Assembly (NCBI GenBank): GCA_022592435.1
Contig: JABYQS010000105.1
Coordinates: 62,001 to 126,000 of the forward strand
Length of the DNA stretch: 64,000 bases
Direction of reading: 5' to 3'
Origin: Cerioporus squamosus
Taxonomy: Eukaryota; Basidiomycota; Agaricomycetes; Polyporales; Polyporaceae
Shown: piece after piece, positions 23,325 to 36,038 of the stretch
Position numbering within the stretch: the first letter of the stretch is position 1
How the letters are laid out: every line of letters begins with the position of its first letter
Notes under the pieces: generated by a model
Database searches by the model: none
The model's input: the letters and a program-made list of their open reading frames with translations, nothing else
Told to the model about the DNA's origin: nothing
Translations under genes and position numbers: made by a program

Positions 23325-26300
23325 CTATGAGCACTGGGATGGCGCAGGACTCGGAAGCCCAGGGTAACCGGCAAGTAGTCTTCCTGCAACGTGCCGGTGA
23401 CTTGGCTGGGGAACGAAGGAAGTGTCGTGAGGATGAGAAGCATAGCTGATGGATCCCGGAGGATGTGTAGAAGCGGCAGGAGATGGGTATGTGGGTTGGG
23501 GAGTGGTGACAGACTCCGAGTCGGGGAGAGCGCGCGGATTGTTAGGATGGAATGGATTGGCCAGATCTTGGGGAATCCGGTCATGCTGAGTGCTCACGGT
23601 GCCGTGAATGGGTGTGACAGGTAAAGGCGCTATCCTCTGCGCGGCAGCATGCGGTGGAAGTGTATAGTTGGAAGACATGACTGTCGGGGAGTACGGCGGC
23701 GCCGATGGGGGCGTGGGCAGATACTGGCGGCCCGGAAGAGGCGTTCCCGACGCGTTAGTGAAACGCTGTTGTTGAGTCCCCAAGCCGGTTGGACCTGGGG
23801 ACATATATCCGGATGACGGAGTGGGTGTGTAAGGGGAAGGCATGGGTTGCATGCTGTATGTCGTGGCTGCCGACTGAGCAGAGTAAGCACAGCCCGGTGT
23901 TTGACTTGCATAGCGAACAGGTGTCGCGGCGAGCTGACTAGGGGGCGGAGGACGTGGTATAGGACTTGACCATTGAGGTGGGTGAGAGTATTCTTGAAGC
24001 TGAGACGCGGGTTGGGCGGCTGGGCCAAACATGGAAGGGTGACCAGGCGGTATGAACACCGCACTGTAGGAATGTGGACCCGGCGTAGGCGTTGACGGGT
24101 ACGAGACAGCTGTGAACGGCGTGATAGGGACAGGCTGAGGTTGTAACAGGGAAAGGTCGGGGGACTCGAAGTCGATGCTGCCAGTTGGACGAGTGAAGTC
24201 GGCGAGGCCATGACTCTCAACATCTGTAGTGTGCTGGAATAGGTTCGTCAAGTCTTCGAATCACAGCGACATGATGAGGGACTTACTGTAACCTCTGCAC
24301 CCGACGCCTCGTAAGTTGTACGCCGCTGCTTGGCAGGCGTGCCGGTGTGATATTCTTTGGATGCGGGAGAGTTCTCGGCGGCCTGAGAAGCCGTCCTCTT
24401 GGAGCCACTGGCAGTCGGACCTTGGGCTGGCGGCTCCATGTGCGTGATCGTTGTCTTCGCTTTCTTTGTCTTCTTCGGCAAAGGGCGATAGGTGATCTGC
24501 ATGCTGGTCAGCACCGCTGTAAGATCCTGGCCATAGCGCGGCCACCAGATCCATGTGTGTTCGAGCAGTTCAGCCACTTGCGAAGTGGTGAGAGAACCGA
24601 CAGTGGTCAGAGTTCGTATGGTGGCGTCATCGAGGATAGATGATGAGTCAAGCTGCGAGAACGGATGATCGCGAGCGAAGACTTCTTCCCGCCATTCGTC
24701 CAAACGTGTATATGCCTGGAGGTCTGGATGACCGCGATCTGGCATCTTACTCCTGCGGGTGTTAACATACATGCCCGGCCGGCAACGATCAAAGAGCTCG
24801 GGTGTGCATACGTCGCAGCATGGTACTCCTACAACAGGAGCTGCGAAGAGGAAACATTGTAAGCTGGGATCATTCTCACTACATAGGCAATCATGGGAAC
24901 GACAGGAAAGGTACCTTGCGCAACACTCTCGAAGACTTCAGCCCAGAGCTTCCGGCGGCATGTCACTGCCTGTACAAACGTAACGAGACCTTCGTCTGCC
25001 GCCTCCAGGTCAAGCCTCGGGGGCTCTGCATCGAGGGCTACAGCGTCTGCTTTCTTGGTGCTGCCGCGATCGACGCCATGCTCCTTGGCGTAGCCTTTCG
25101 GGGCAGCGGCACCTTTCTGGTTCGCCCGATTCTTCTTGGAGTTGCCGTTTGAGGCCTTGGGCGCACTGGAAGCTTCACTGGGAAGTGGAGCGGCTGCGCG
25201 GAGGTCGATAGAGTATGCTGACCGTTCAACCAGAAGGACTGCGAGACCTGTTCGGCTTTTGGAGCGAGCAGCGCGACCTGCACGTTGAACGAAGCTTGAC
25301 AGGGTCTTCGGAAGTTTCCACTGGACGACAAGATCAACATCCGCGACATTACAACCCTGGGAGGCGGGACGGGATGTGAGATATACGTGCGTACAAGTGG
25401 ACTCGGATACAATGGACATACCATCCCTGCGGCGTCCGTACACACTAGGATTCGGATGCAACGCGGCATGTCCGAACTCGAGGCAATTTCAGGATCCGGA
25501 GGGGTGGTATCTGGAGATGTGCGGAAGGCTTTCATGGCTGCACTTCGGTATTCGTGGGACAATGTCGCGTTGAATGGCCGTATGAGACCCGTGTCGAGAA
25601 GAGAGGGCGCGCGGCGAGCCAGGAGAGCGTTCAGGTGGTCGATGATTTCACCACCTACACGAATGTCATCGACATATAGGTAGGTCTTCGGAATGTCGGC
25701 AGGAGATGAGATCGACTGTGGAAGAATGAAGTCTAGGTCGGCATACGAGTTCTGCGGGTGCTCGCATGCGCGCACAACAATCGAGACATTTGAGCGATCG
25801 TTTCCAAGGTTGATGAACCGGCTTCCAGTAGGTGGAAAGTGGAGGACCCGGTGGAGATCGCGTCGTACTCGCGCGGTGAGAGTGGCAGTAACGGCTATGA
25901 TGGGCGTACCCCGAGGGAGGAAAGCGCGGATGATACCAAGACTCGAGTACTTCTTCCGAAAACCGGCACCCCAATGCGAGATGCAGTGCGCCTCGTCAAT
26001 GACCACTGAGAGGATACGTTGGGCGAATTGAGGCTTCCGGAGAACACGATTGATGAAGGCTGGAGACTGGAGCATCTCTGGGGAGATTAGAACAACCCGG
26101 TACTTGCCACTAACAAGTTCCTGATGCAGTCGCATGTGAACCAGTGCCGGCAGAGGGATGCAGAGTATGGGGCATAGGATACACATACCTGAACGAGCTC
26201 ATTGGTGAGCTTGCCTCCTGTACTGTTCACGGCAATGGCGCTGAGGCCGAAATCATCTCGGAATGTTTCTACCTGCGCACTGGTATAAGCTGATGAGTGC

Positions 26301-26655
26301 GACAGAAGAGCCATAATGGACATACCATCTCCTCTTCCAGGGCTAACAGCGGACATACCATGATTGTCGTCTTGTCGGCACTCGTTGGCCACACATGGGG
26401 TCCAGCAGCGACTGCAGTTTTCCCTGAGCCGGTCGGTGCTTGTATGATCATGTCGCAACCTTCAAGTTGCGCTCGTGTGCCTTCGAGTTGAAAGAATCGC
26501 GGATCTTCCTCCCAATTGAAGCGCTCTTTCATGAGCTTCTTGAGCTTGTCCAGGTCTTCTGCTGATAGTTTTGGGCGTGTCGAAGTTTTGGTGGCAGCCG
26601 CAGCGGTCCGACGTGCCCAACGGGGCTTGGAGGTAGGAGGAGGATGTCTAGCCAT
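23325..26655 (-). CDS. RecQ-like SF2 DNA helicase of the transposon
   Basis: The start at 26655 (MARHPPPTSKPRWARR) is followed by a Walker A motif in IIQAPTGSGKTAVAAG. Further motifs are SVVIDEAHCISHWG (DEAH box, as in RecQ), IIAVTATLTARV (motif III) and, in the second lobe, a degenerate motif VI FVQRAGRAAR. Three or more introns interrupt the helicase core. The C-terminal part holds a lysine-rich linker, a conserved-looking region (LDEWREEVFARDHPFSQLD) and, after an intron at about 24230-24290, a 300-residue Pro/Ser/Gln-rich tail. RecQ helicases unwind DNA 3' to 5'; here the enzyme probably serves transposition and not host repair. It is divergent from the DUF6589-like gene, with 231 bp between start codons. 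Confidence 0.82.
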
Positions 26656-26886
26656 GGACAGAGTAGTACTAAAGAGTGACTCAGATGAGTTGGACCGAGG
26701 TGAGAGGGCGAGAGAGAGGACGGCGGCTGAGATTGGACGAGGTGGAGACCAAGATTGGTCAGGGTCGATCACCAAATTCGCTTTCATTGCACATAAGTGT
26801 ACGACCACATTTGACTGGGCAACAACTACTCAGTTCTACTGTAGCAACTCTCGCACTCAGACAACAACCTTCGACAGTCCAAAGGG
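26656..26886. promoter_or_regulatory. Bidirectional promoter region of the transposon
   Basis: The 231 bp between the divergent starts of the helicase (26655) and the DUF6589-like gene (26887) must hold both promoters. I see no clear TATA box on either strand. Confidence 0.5.
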
Positions 26887-29800
26887 ATGCCAGACTCACC
26901 GACAACTCCTCGCGGCGAGAGCACCCCTGTGGAGCCCCCTCGTACCCCTGTACGAGGCGGCAACATGCTCGATCGCTCGGACCTCTACACGATGAGTCCG
27001 CTCAGCTCTCCTCTGGCCTCGAGTCCTACTCCTCTACCTCGCGAGTCACTTTCGCAACTCCCTCTGGGCCCGCGTACAGTACCGCAGACATTGGGAAACA
27101 CGGTCAACACTAGCAGGGACGATGAGACGGCCGTAGTACCGGACAGTGACCCTGGCGTCATTATGTCCTCTCCAATTCGCTCCAAAGCAGACGCTATCCG
27201 CAAGGGTGTACGGCGCCGGGAGGCGAAGCGAGCAGCAGCGCAGGAAGCTAGAGACAAGGAGGAACGTCAGCACAAGAGACAAACGCTTGTCGAAGCACTC
27301 GCGCACCTCGAGGCGAACGACCTGACGTTCGGTGACCTCGTGCACTTCGTATCCGATCCGGATAACTGGCAGGGCAATTCGCGTTACCGCGGATTTTTCT
27401 CAGTCCCTGGGAGAGTCGAGCAGGTCCTCAACTGGTGGGCGTCCGGCCGTAATAGCGACACAGGCCGAGGAGCCATCCACAACTGGGCGGTCGAGTACGT
27501 CAAGCGAATCGTGTATTCTGAAGGCAACCAAGCGACGAAGTCTCGGTTCCTCCAGTCCCAGCACATGGACGTAGACCGTAACTTCGCGCTCGGCTTCAGC
27601 CTGTCCAAGATGTATGAGCGGCTCACCGAGCTTTGCCCGACTGCCATGTCAATCTTCCGAGCCTTCAGTACCACAGCCAGGCAGGAGAAGAACATGTCGC
27701 CAGAAGCAGCACGCCGAAAAGAAAATGTATGCACCTTCCAGATGGTCTGTATGTGCATAGGTTAATCACAACTTACAGCTCATCACTATGGAGGCTTTGA
27801 CAGGCTTGAACGCTCGGAGCCAGAAGAACAACCTTCACCGTCAAGTTCTCGGCGTGTATGCATACGCGGAAGGTGCCAAACGCCAGCTGATCAGCGTGAT
27901 GTCGCACCTTGGACTCACCAGTAGCTATCCTACCCTCTCCGGCCGTGCTCGACTTCCAAATCTCGATGCACACTCCCATGAGCCCACCATCCCATCCTCC
28001 ATCCAGCCTCAGCCAGTACGCACTAGCTCCGACCAACCTCCGTTGTCTACCCCGTCGCATGGTTCCATTCCGGCTGCACTGGGCAGCACATCTGCTCTGG
28101 AAGACGACGAAGAGCCCGAAGATGATGACAGTGGAGATGATGAAGCTGACGAGCCAGGCGCGGACGAGCGAGGTGATATCCCAAGAGCAACAGAGCCGGC
28201 CAGGGAAGCTGCAACGGCGGTATCAGATTCCACTGCAGGCATGCGCAGCGGAGAGCAGTCATCCAGTGAGCCTACCGCAGCATCAGAGAGCGTAGCATTG
28301 GAAGGGAACACAAGTCATGAAGGCAGGACGCAGGACGCAAGTGGTGGTCGAGAGGCAGGACTGCTGAAGCTTCTCGGGCGCGCATGTCTACGCGAAGCAC
28401 GCGAGCGCGCGCGCAACTCTGTGCTCGCGCACGTCTGGGACAACGTGAACTTCATGTTCAAAGTGGCCGAGCAGGTACTCGGAAGCAAGGACTCACAGCA
28501 AAACGGCACATGTGCGACCGTTTTCGAGCTCTTTGATGCCAAACCCGAGGACATGCAGACATCCGACCTCATCGACTCATTCATGAAGGCCCCACCTCTC
28601 AGCATCGACGACATCCTCCTCTCCGACGCAGAGAACGCAGCTCTCGCTGAACGCCTCGAGCACACGGTTCTGCGCATTATCGTCACCTACGGCGGAGAGG
28701 GCTTTGCGCGTTTCCGTAAGGAGGTGCTCCAGTCTACTCCGACTACGCCGGACAAGATTCCTGTCCACCAGACCGACCCCATGCCCCTTCCCGCGATGCA
28801 TATAGACGAGTCAAGCACCACTGGAAATGCAGACGTTCTTACTGAGATCTTCAAGGAGCTCGAACAGGACATGTCGTCGCCTGAGTTTGCTCGCTATGTC
28901 AAGCTCATATGCGGTGACCAGCTTTCCATCTCTCGCATCCGCTCCCTTATGACCAACCGCGCAGGGCACGACAGCTTTGCGCAGTCATTTCTCTGGGCTG
29001 TCTGCATGCCTGGCCTCTTCCACTACAAAATGGCGGCCACGCATGGTCTACTCGAACTGCACTTCGGCACATCGATCGATGTTCCCGGATCCCTCTGGCA
29101 CCAGAACACTCGGTTGGATCGTAAACCAATCGTCCTCACCTCCCTCCCTCCCTTCCGAACCTGTCGTGACCTCATCTTCGTGTCCCTCTACGCACGAGTT
29201 CTGCATTGCCTCGAGCTTGTGTCCGAATGTGCCAGCCTTGACGAGTATGCTGAGAAGGTCACCCTCCCCGAGCTTCGGGCTCATGCAAAGGCCATAGTAT
29301 CGAAATTTGCCAATGCCCAGGTCGCACAACAGCTCCGCCGTCAGCGTGAGGCTGAGATGCGCGCCCGAGAGGGCGAGGATACTCTCTCCCTCCCCACTCA
29401 AGATGCAGAGAACACCGCCGGCACTGAAGAGGCTTCTGGGCCAGAGCCAACGACCGGTGACACCGTGTTTGAAAATGCGGTCCTCTTTCTGAGAGATGCA
29501 CTTGTTCTTCGCGAGTTCACCGATGCCATCAAGGCTGGGGATTCTGGGCGCGTTCTGACTGTACTCAAGCTGTGGACGGCGGGTTTCCGAGGCAGTGGGC
29601 GGACGAAGTATGCTCACGAGATGCTCCATCTGATCCATAATCTCGAACACGTCTGGCCCGAGCCTCTCCGGTGCGTACACTTATCTCACTCAGTGTGATA
29701 CACCCTCACTAACCTGCCTGCTTGAACAGGAAGATTGTTCTACAGAACTGGCTCGTCAATCCGACTGGCGAGGACGACTCATGGGTCGAAGTAGATCTAT

Positions 29801-30518
29801 TGCAAGAACATCTGAACCTCTGGACCAAGGTATAATCTCTTGCTTCCACTGATGTATACCATGCTGACGATACCGTCCGTTCCCACAGGCGGTCTATGAG
29901 GCGCATGGCAGCAATGCGTCGTGGGAGTGGCTGGCCATGATCACTCCGACCATCGAGGTACTGCGCCGTCTGACTACCCAGATGCACAAGGACCTCGGTT
30001 CACGTCAAGGCACCAAACATACAAGCCCTGACCTTCAGCGAGACATCGCTGAGCTTATGCGCGTACTCTCAGATGATGGAGTCTACACAGTGAGACCCGG
30101 ACGCACCGTTGACGGCTCAAAAGGCACAGTTCCCAATGCTGTCGGCTTAGGGTGGACGCAGCTCACTGGTCCTCTCGCCGATTTCAACCGCAACCTCTCC
30201 CGCCTCCAGTCGCGCTGTCGCATGTCACCTGTCGTTGGGCAACCATATGCTGCCGCAGCTTCAAGGGCATCAACGCCGGCACCTTCTCTCATCCCACCGA
30301 GCAACGCCGCGGCGTCTGGAGCACGTCAGGAGCCCGTCCAGGGGAGTACAGAAGACCCTAGCTTGGCTGCCGAAGTAGATTTGGCCATGGAAGATATGTA
30401 CTGGGCAGACGGGAACAACATCGACTGGGAATTGGTGGGCGAGAAGGAGGACTTCTTCACTTTAGACACTGCTGCTGATGTTGCACTTGACATGGACGAT
30501 CTTAACAGTCTTCTATAG
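26887..30518 (+). CDS. DUF6589-like protein, putative transposase
   Basis: Four exons (26887-27726, 27779-29670, 29730-29829,29889-30518) are joined by GT-AG introns and give a protein of about 1,150 residues. The N-terminal part has a basic coiled region and a conserved block, FVSDPDNWQGNSRYRGFFSV. A long acidic disordered segment follows. The region resembling DUF6589 centres on ICGDQLSISRIRSLMTNRAG and FLWAVCMPGLFHYKMAATH near 28900-29050. DUF6589 proteins are numerous in agaricomycetes and have been considered transposase-related. Its position inside inverted repeats next to a helicase supports a transposase role here; the catalytic acids are not assigned. Confidence 0.7.
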
Positions 30519-30602
30519 TATACATATGTGTGTTGTACAGCTATATCCATGCATACATCGCGGGGGATGCTCGGACATTACATCACAAGACAATATGGTG
30601 CT

Positions 30603-30656
30603 CGCGAATTCCTCCAAGTCCGTATTCTCACGGTCCGACCCACCTATAGGGCGCCC
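30603..30656 (-). repeat. Right terminal inverted repeat
   Basis: Reverse complement of the left repeat at 23125-23178, ending in GGGCGCCC at 30649-30656. It lies 85 bp downstream of the stop of the DUF6589-like gene. Confidence 0.85.
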
Positions 30657-30662
30657 AATGTG

Positions 30663-30740
30663 CCCAGCCTGTTCGGTGATCCTCACAGGAGTTTACGACT
30701 GAGCTTGAATTCCCATCAATCCATCACCGAACAGGCTGGG
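30663..30740. repeat. 18-bp perfect inverted repeat with 42-base loop
   Basis: CCCAGCCTGTTCGGTGAT at 30663-30680 is followed at 30723-30740 by its exact complement in inverted order. It overlaps and lies just outside the right end of the transposon, so it may be a second, nested terminus or a hairpin formed at the insertion site. Confidence 0.8.
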
Positions 30741-30744
30741 GACG

Positions 30745-31545
30745 AGCCTAGGGACAGAATTGCCCCGGCGAGTGTGGACCGTTTGGAAGAGGGGATTCCA
30801 CCGTGACGGGGCGCAGGCGAACAGCGACCGGGCGACGAATGACGCGGACGAACCGCGTGTGAGGCGCAGATCATCTGGATCGGGACAGGTATCCGGACTG
30901 TAGGTCTGAAGCGGGTGGCGCACGCGACGCCAAGTCCGGGTCAACGGTCGAAGCCGCGTGGTAGAAGGCGCTGGCAGCGGATGTCACCAGTTGGACGGCG
31001 AAAACTTCCACGTTGTCGCAGAGAGGAGGGGCAAATATTTGAGAGCTGGTCTGCAGCGGTCCGAGGATGCGGGAGCGGAGGCAGAAAGACGAGTACGCGA
31101 TTGCCAGGGAGAGTCGGTGCTGGCGGAGGCGGTAGAGGTTTGAGGTTTTATGTCGTGTACGCCATGTGCCGCGTGGAGAGGGTGAAACAGCCGGACAGGC
31201 ACCATTCCATTTGTCAAGCAGCAGATATATGTACGAAAAGTTGATGTATACGTGTGATAGCAGGAGTCTAGTACGACGGCAGCAACTATCTGTACCTTCC
31301 TATGTCTGCGCGACTGATGTTGTTTCACGAGGACTAGACCGGGAACGGGTCGAGGGAGTGTACGGGAATAACAAGAGCAAGAAGAGTAAGCTACGACGGC
31401 AGGCGAGTATTGTCGGGGGTTGCGAGGAGAAAAGGACAAGAAGACTGGGAGGAGAATAGGACAGAAGGATACGGGTCTGGTGATAAATATAGTAACGTCG
31501 TGGCTGCTGCGAGGTTTCAGTTAGGCGACATAGCATGCGAAGTGG
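30745..31545. other. No gene seen
   Basis: Intergenic sequence between the transposon end and the cyclin gene; only short frames without motifs. Confidence 0.4.
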
Positions 31546-31550
31546 GGCTG

Positions 31551-32508
31551 TTACAGCCTGACGGGTTTTGTGTCCAACAGACGGCGTGTGTCAGCGTCTG
31601 CAGATGTCGACACGGGCTTGCCAACCCAAAGTCGCCAATCCAGGGCCTGTCCTACGGCGCGTTCGCAACGGCCAATCTCCCTGGGCTCCAGCCCGGCGAG
31701 CTTCGCCCAGGGTCGGTTCGTGCAGGATTGATCTAGAAGGAACCTCGACGCCAGGATCAGGCAAGCGATGAACGTTCTGCGAGGACAGCAGAGAGGCGAG
31801 GGGAGACGCGGGAGTGGTGGGAGGATACGATCACCGTCGGCGATTGGGCTAGTGTTTGGCAGGGACGAGGGGTGTGGTCCTGTATCACTGTCGTGGGCAT
31901 GATGAGCATGGAGCACCGGAATGACGGGGTCGGCGTGACCCGAAGCTCGCAACAGAGTGTCGGCAGAAGGTAGGGGAAGGGGACGGTTCTGTGCAGTGTC
32001 GCGGAGGCTCGGGTGTGGCGAAGGATGATCATCCGTCTCGAACGGGGTAGGTGAAGCCCTTTCGCGGCGCAGCACAATTACCACTGTAGGGCGGACGGCT
32101 TCCAGGTAACACAGTGCGGCTTGCAAAACAACGGCGGAGGTTCGGGAACGGCGAACGATGTCCCATACAAAGCTGTGGATTGGGATAATGCCGTCGCCAG
32201 CATGCGAAGCCGACGGAGAGTGCGATACGAGCGGGGAGTACGATGTGGGCGGACGTGGAGAAGACGTGAGCGAGGTCGCCGCGACGGCGGGAAGGAGTTG
32301 CTGTGGGATGGGTTTGGTAGTCGGTGTAACTTGCGCGTGGGACGTGGACGAGCTGCGTTGAGTGTCGACATGTTCTCGCATCGTTACGGCGGGCCGTGGT
32401 TGACCACAGAGCGAGCCGGGTTCGCAGGTTGTGAAGACGGCGGGGATGTCGTCTGGATGCCATGTGTCGCGTAGCGTGCGCACTGCGTGAGCTAGATTCG
32501 TCGAATGT
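31551..32508 (-). CDS. Pho80/Pcl-type cyclin
   Basis: Pcl cyclins bind and direct Pho85-type kinases. The N-terminal cyclin helix is visible as FVWDIVRRSRTSAVVLQAAL followed by CYLEAVRPTV. After a Pro/Ser-rich insertion of about 85 residues the second half of the cyclin box is RRTFIACLILASRFLLDQ, then NRPWAKLAGLEPREIGRCER and ALDWRLWVGK. These are the hallmark blocks of Pcl1/Pcl5-like fungal cyclins. The frame is open from 32483; a splice acceptor at about 32508 (branch TCTAAC) suggests one more exon upstream, unresolved. The neighbourhood is otherwise gene-poor, and no kinase gene is seen nearby. Confidence 0.75.
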
Positions 32509-32514
32509 CGTTAG

Positions 32515-35500
32515 ATTAAGACATGACGTCTCACGTATGGGGACAAGCGAATCGAAGTCGACACGCCGAGCTCGAAATACATGAAGCTGGTGGACAGAAG
32601 CCCCGCGAAACAGGCGTAATGTGATGACGCCTGCAAGACCTTGCGAGGGGACGATAGAAGAGGAGACACTATCATACAAGACCAGAACAGCAACGACACT
32701 GACCGACAAGTTGCATGAGACGCCTCCGAAGGCGCGCCTCCGCCCCATCGCTCGCGTCGACGATGGAAGGCGCCGGTGGGACATGCAGCCGACGTGCATG
32801 GGGCGAGGGAGGACGTCGTCGGATTTTGGGAGTGAGAACGAAGCCGGACGTGGCCGAGGCGGGCGAACAAGCTGGAGGCGGTTGTTGTATGGCGGGCTCG
32901 CGGGCTGCGGGAAGGTATAGCTGTGAGCGGCCACGGCCGGGGGACAATTCACGACGAGGCGTGGAGTGTGGACGGCTGACGGGAACAAACACCATGAAGA
33001 ATTGGGTGTGGGACAGGAGCGGCCACGAGATGGAGACGGGCGGAGGAACGAGGGTAAGCTGAAGTATGACGAGGGACGGGCGCAGATCGGATCCGGGCGG
33101 GTTGACAATAACAACAAACACGGCGCAGACTAAGGAGTCAACGGATTGCGGAGGAATGGGAGGAAGATATCGAAATGAAGGAGACGGAAGCAACCGCGAT
33201 GATTGTTTCCGGTATCGAAGCGGTCAGGCGTGGCAAACATCGGCGCAGGCCGGTCGGCGTGCGCTCGCGTCGTGGAAGTACGACGAAGAGGTTGCGCCGG
33301 AGGACGAACGCGGACGACTACGATTGCGGTGTCGACCACGCAAGGCCTTGGGTATGCGGTCGAGTGGGGACAACGAAGGAGACTATCGGAGGGGCGGCGG
33401 GCGACAGGTGCGAGAATCTGTGTACGGGGAGAAGGTGCGAGCAGTACGGAAAGTTGTCGAAGACGAGTCGGCAACATGGTAGGGTTGTGATTCACGGCGC
33501 AAGACAAGCAAGCGCGTCGACGGAAAGCGAGCGCCGGTATGTATCTGTGGTTTATGAAACGCCGGTCAGCAACCACCACTCAAACGGTGCGACGTAGTGG
33601 GGGAGGGCGGGAATACCTACAATCGGCAATGTGAGTCTGTATTGGCTCGCGCGACGACATCGCGACGTAAGGTGCGAACAAACGCAGCCGTAGGAAGACG
33701 ACGGGGGTTTGGAGGGTTACCAGTCGTTGGAAATGAACGCCGGGTAGTAGTCGGCGAGATTGACCATCGGAAGATCTACTAAGCGTCGATCCTGTCGGCC
33801 GGATGCGGATGGGAAGCACAGGAGCGAGTTGTTCGCCTACGCGCAGTGTCTTGACGCAAGTTTCGCGCGAGGACTAGCGATGCAGTGCGCGAAAAGTACT
33901 AGGAGACCGAGGGCGCAACCTTTCGCCTGTGCGGCGGATACGGCAGGATGTCTGGTTCAGACAAGAGGCGTCCGTCCGAGCGTCTGTGGGGATCTGGTTT
34001 GAAGCGCCGATGCAGACGACGATCGATGAACGTGGGGATTCGAGAGACTCGAGAGATATCGCATGCGAGGGCAGGGTTCGCGGATTGGTGAAAACCGTCG
34101 GCGTGACTGCAGCAAGTCGGGGCAGCGGCATTGAAGTCTGCAACTCGAACGTGATTGCCAAATGGAGCTTTTCACCAGAACGGCATCCGGGTATTACTGG
34201 GGCCAGTGCGGATGCCGGTGGAAGGCGCCGACGGCGGGGATGTCGGAGTCCGTACAGTCTTGCGACATACGTGGACTCCCAGCTCCTCGCGCTGAACGAC
34301 GACGACCGTGTCGACCGTCGTACGCATACTGCCTACTCTCGTCATGTGTCTGTCGACTAGCCCATACTCGCGACAACCCAATGCGGTGTTCTCGGGGCGG
34401 AATATGCCGTTCGTTACAGATTGGCTCTTCTGCATCTGGCAAGTCGGTTTATTTGCTGTTGGGACTAGAGGGATTAACCACGCCGGGCGCCAGCTCGCCG
34501 CATAGTAGGTTCAAAGTCGAATCAAGCTTCGAAGGGAGACCTGCGACACACACACCTCGGAGGTGCCGCCGTAATTGCGATATCCTTGCGTCTGCCACGG
34601 TGCGCTGCCAGTGTTTGTTTACGAGCCCCCCTTTTCTTGCTGTCAGTGCATTGCGGCTGTGGCATAGGACGGACGTCCGCCATTGAAAGCGGGTGTGAGA
34701 TGTTCAACGTCCATCTTACTGTATGCCCGGCGTCATAAGCAAGTGAGAGCTAGATTTGCCGGCGCATCGCGGCCGATTGCACACATTTGATTGTGCATGG
34801 TTTGAATTTGCAAGTCACTGGCTGCTTTAGGACCTGTGTGGGGGCGCGCGTATCTCTGGCTCGAAGCTGACCGCTGCTTTTCAGTTGAAACGAAAGCTTG
34901 TTCGCGTGATTCATCGCCACAGATTTAGCGATGTGGGGGGTCATGAAGGGACTATGCCGGTGATTCCGTCAAGTGGTATGGCAAATGCGATACGAGTTGT
35001 CGGAACTCATACGGGTTGTAGCTCAAGGCTAAAATGGTGTAGGTATGGCAACTGTAGCTGGTTCTTGGCGAACAGATGACTGATATAGATTTCAGGCAAC
35101 CTAATGTCAGGCCTGTCAATGGTCTCGCACTTAGGATGGCCTTCGGTGTCACCTATGGATACACGTGCAGGCCTTAGAATGGCCCAGCAAAAAACGTGTG
35201 TGCAGATTAAGTGGGTAGGCTCGGCTGTTGTTCGCGTCCGCATTTCGAAGCTGATGGGCACTAGCGTTATCGTGCAGGAACAGACAAGAATACCACACAC
35301 GTGTTGTTAGATTGTGTGGATAAGACGTTCATTGGCCAGGCTGCAATTCTATCTCGGAGGAAGTAAGAAGTCAAAGCGGAACATGTATCTGAAGAAGTGG
35401 ATGAACATTAACTCTGACTGTAAATCATGTAGAGGTGAAGGTATGTCCGAAACAGGGTTGCGACGGGGCACACGATGTACTGACAAATCCAGGATGGAAC

Positions 35501-36030
35501 TCAAGGCTGCAAACTCCGAGCCAGGGCTGTACTCGTGTCGCAGGCACATATCATTATAGTGGCGCGAATGCGGGAAGGGGGGTGCATGCATTCCCTGCAA
35601 AGAATGCAAGCGAGTAGAAGGTGGGTCAGTTTGGGTGTTGTTCGGGAAGTGTTCTGAGATGGCGCAAGGTTTTCTCAGTGGAAACAGAAGACTTCTGGCG
35701 GTAGCTTGTGGCAGCAAAGTTATCCCGTAGAGCGAAAAAGTGCGTAGGAAAAATTCTCTCGCATTCGTTAATAAGACACAATATGATCATCGGTCTAAGA
35801 TGGCACCACAAACGACGGGATTTGTGGGGCTGGTGAGGTGATGCTGCCTTAAATGCGCAGTGTCAGAAACCACGATGCTCTGAATTGAGGGCGTCACATG
35901 CAGCCAATATCGTCAATGTAATGTACATTGTTGTCAAATCAGATTCTCGACCATATTCACGATGTATCTCTTTCGCTCGTCAACAGCAGCAGCCGCAGAT
36001 GTCTGACGTGGAAGTCACAGAGCCTGCAAA
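32515..36030. other. Gene-poor stretch, second half AT-richer
   Basis: Apart from a possible first exon of the cyclin at 32515-32700, no gene is supported. From about 34700 to 35950 the sequence is visibly poorer in G+C than its surroundings and has only short frames, as expected for old, mutated repeat DNA. No recognisable transposon protein remains. Confidence 0.4.
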
Positions 36031-36038
36031 GGCAAACA

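Larger units (their letters stand above)
23114..30667. mobile_element. Two-gene DNA transposon with terminal inverted repeats (RecQ + DUF6589-like)
   Basis: A helicase gene on the minus strand and a DUF6589-like gene on the plus strand are divergently arranged and enclosed by inverted repeats at 23125-23178 and 30603-30656. The repeats match at roughly 45 of 54 positions and include an unbroken 20-base identity, ACCGTGAGAATACGGACTTN. A shorter outer match, CTGGGCA, extends them to 23114 and 30667. The inner ends lie within about 150 and 85 bp of the two stop codons, so the 7.5-kb unit is compact. Both genes look intact. By gene content it may belong to the helicase-encoding Academ lineage (AcademH), an inference. 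Target-site duplications could not be settled. Confidence 0.8.

Noticed and set aside
32029..33117. Long minus-strand Pro/Ser/Arg-rich frame upstream of the cyclin
   Set aside because: Amino-acid make-up is what pyrimidine-rich noncoding DNA gives; at most a short exon of the cyclin may lie in it.
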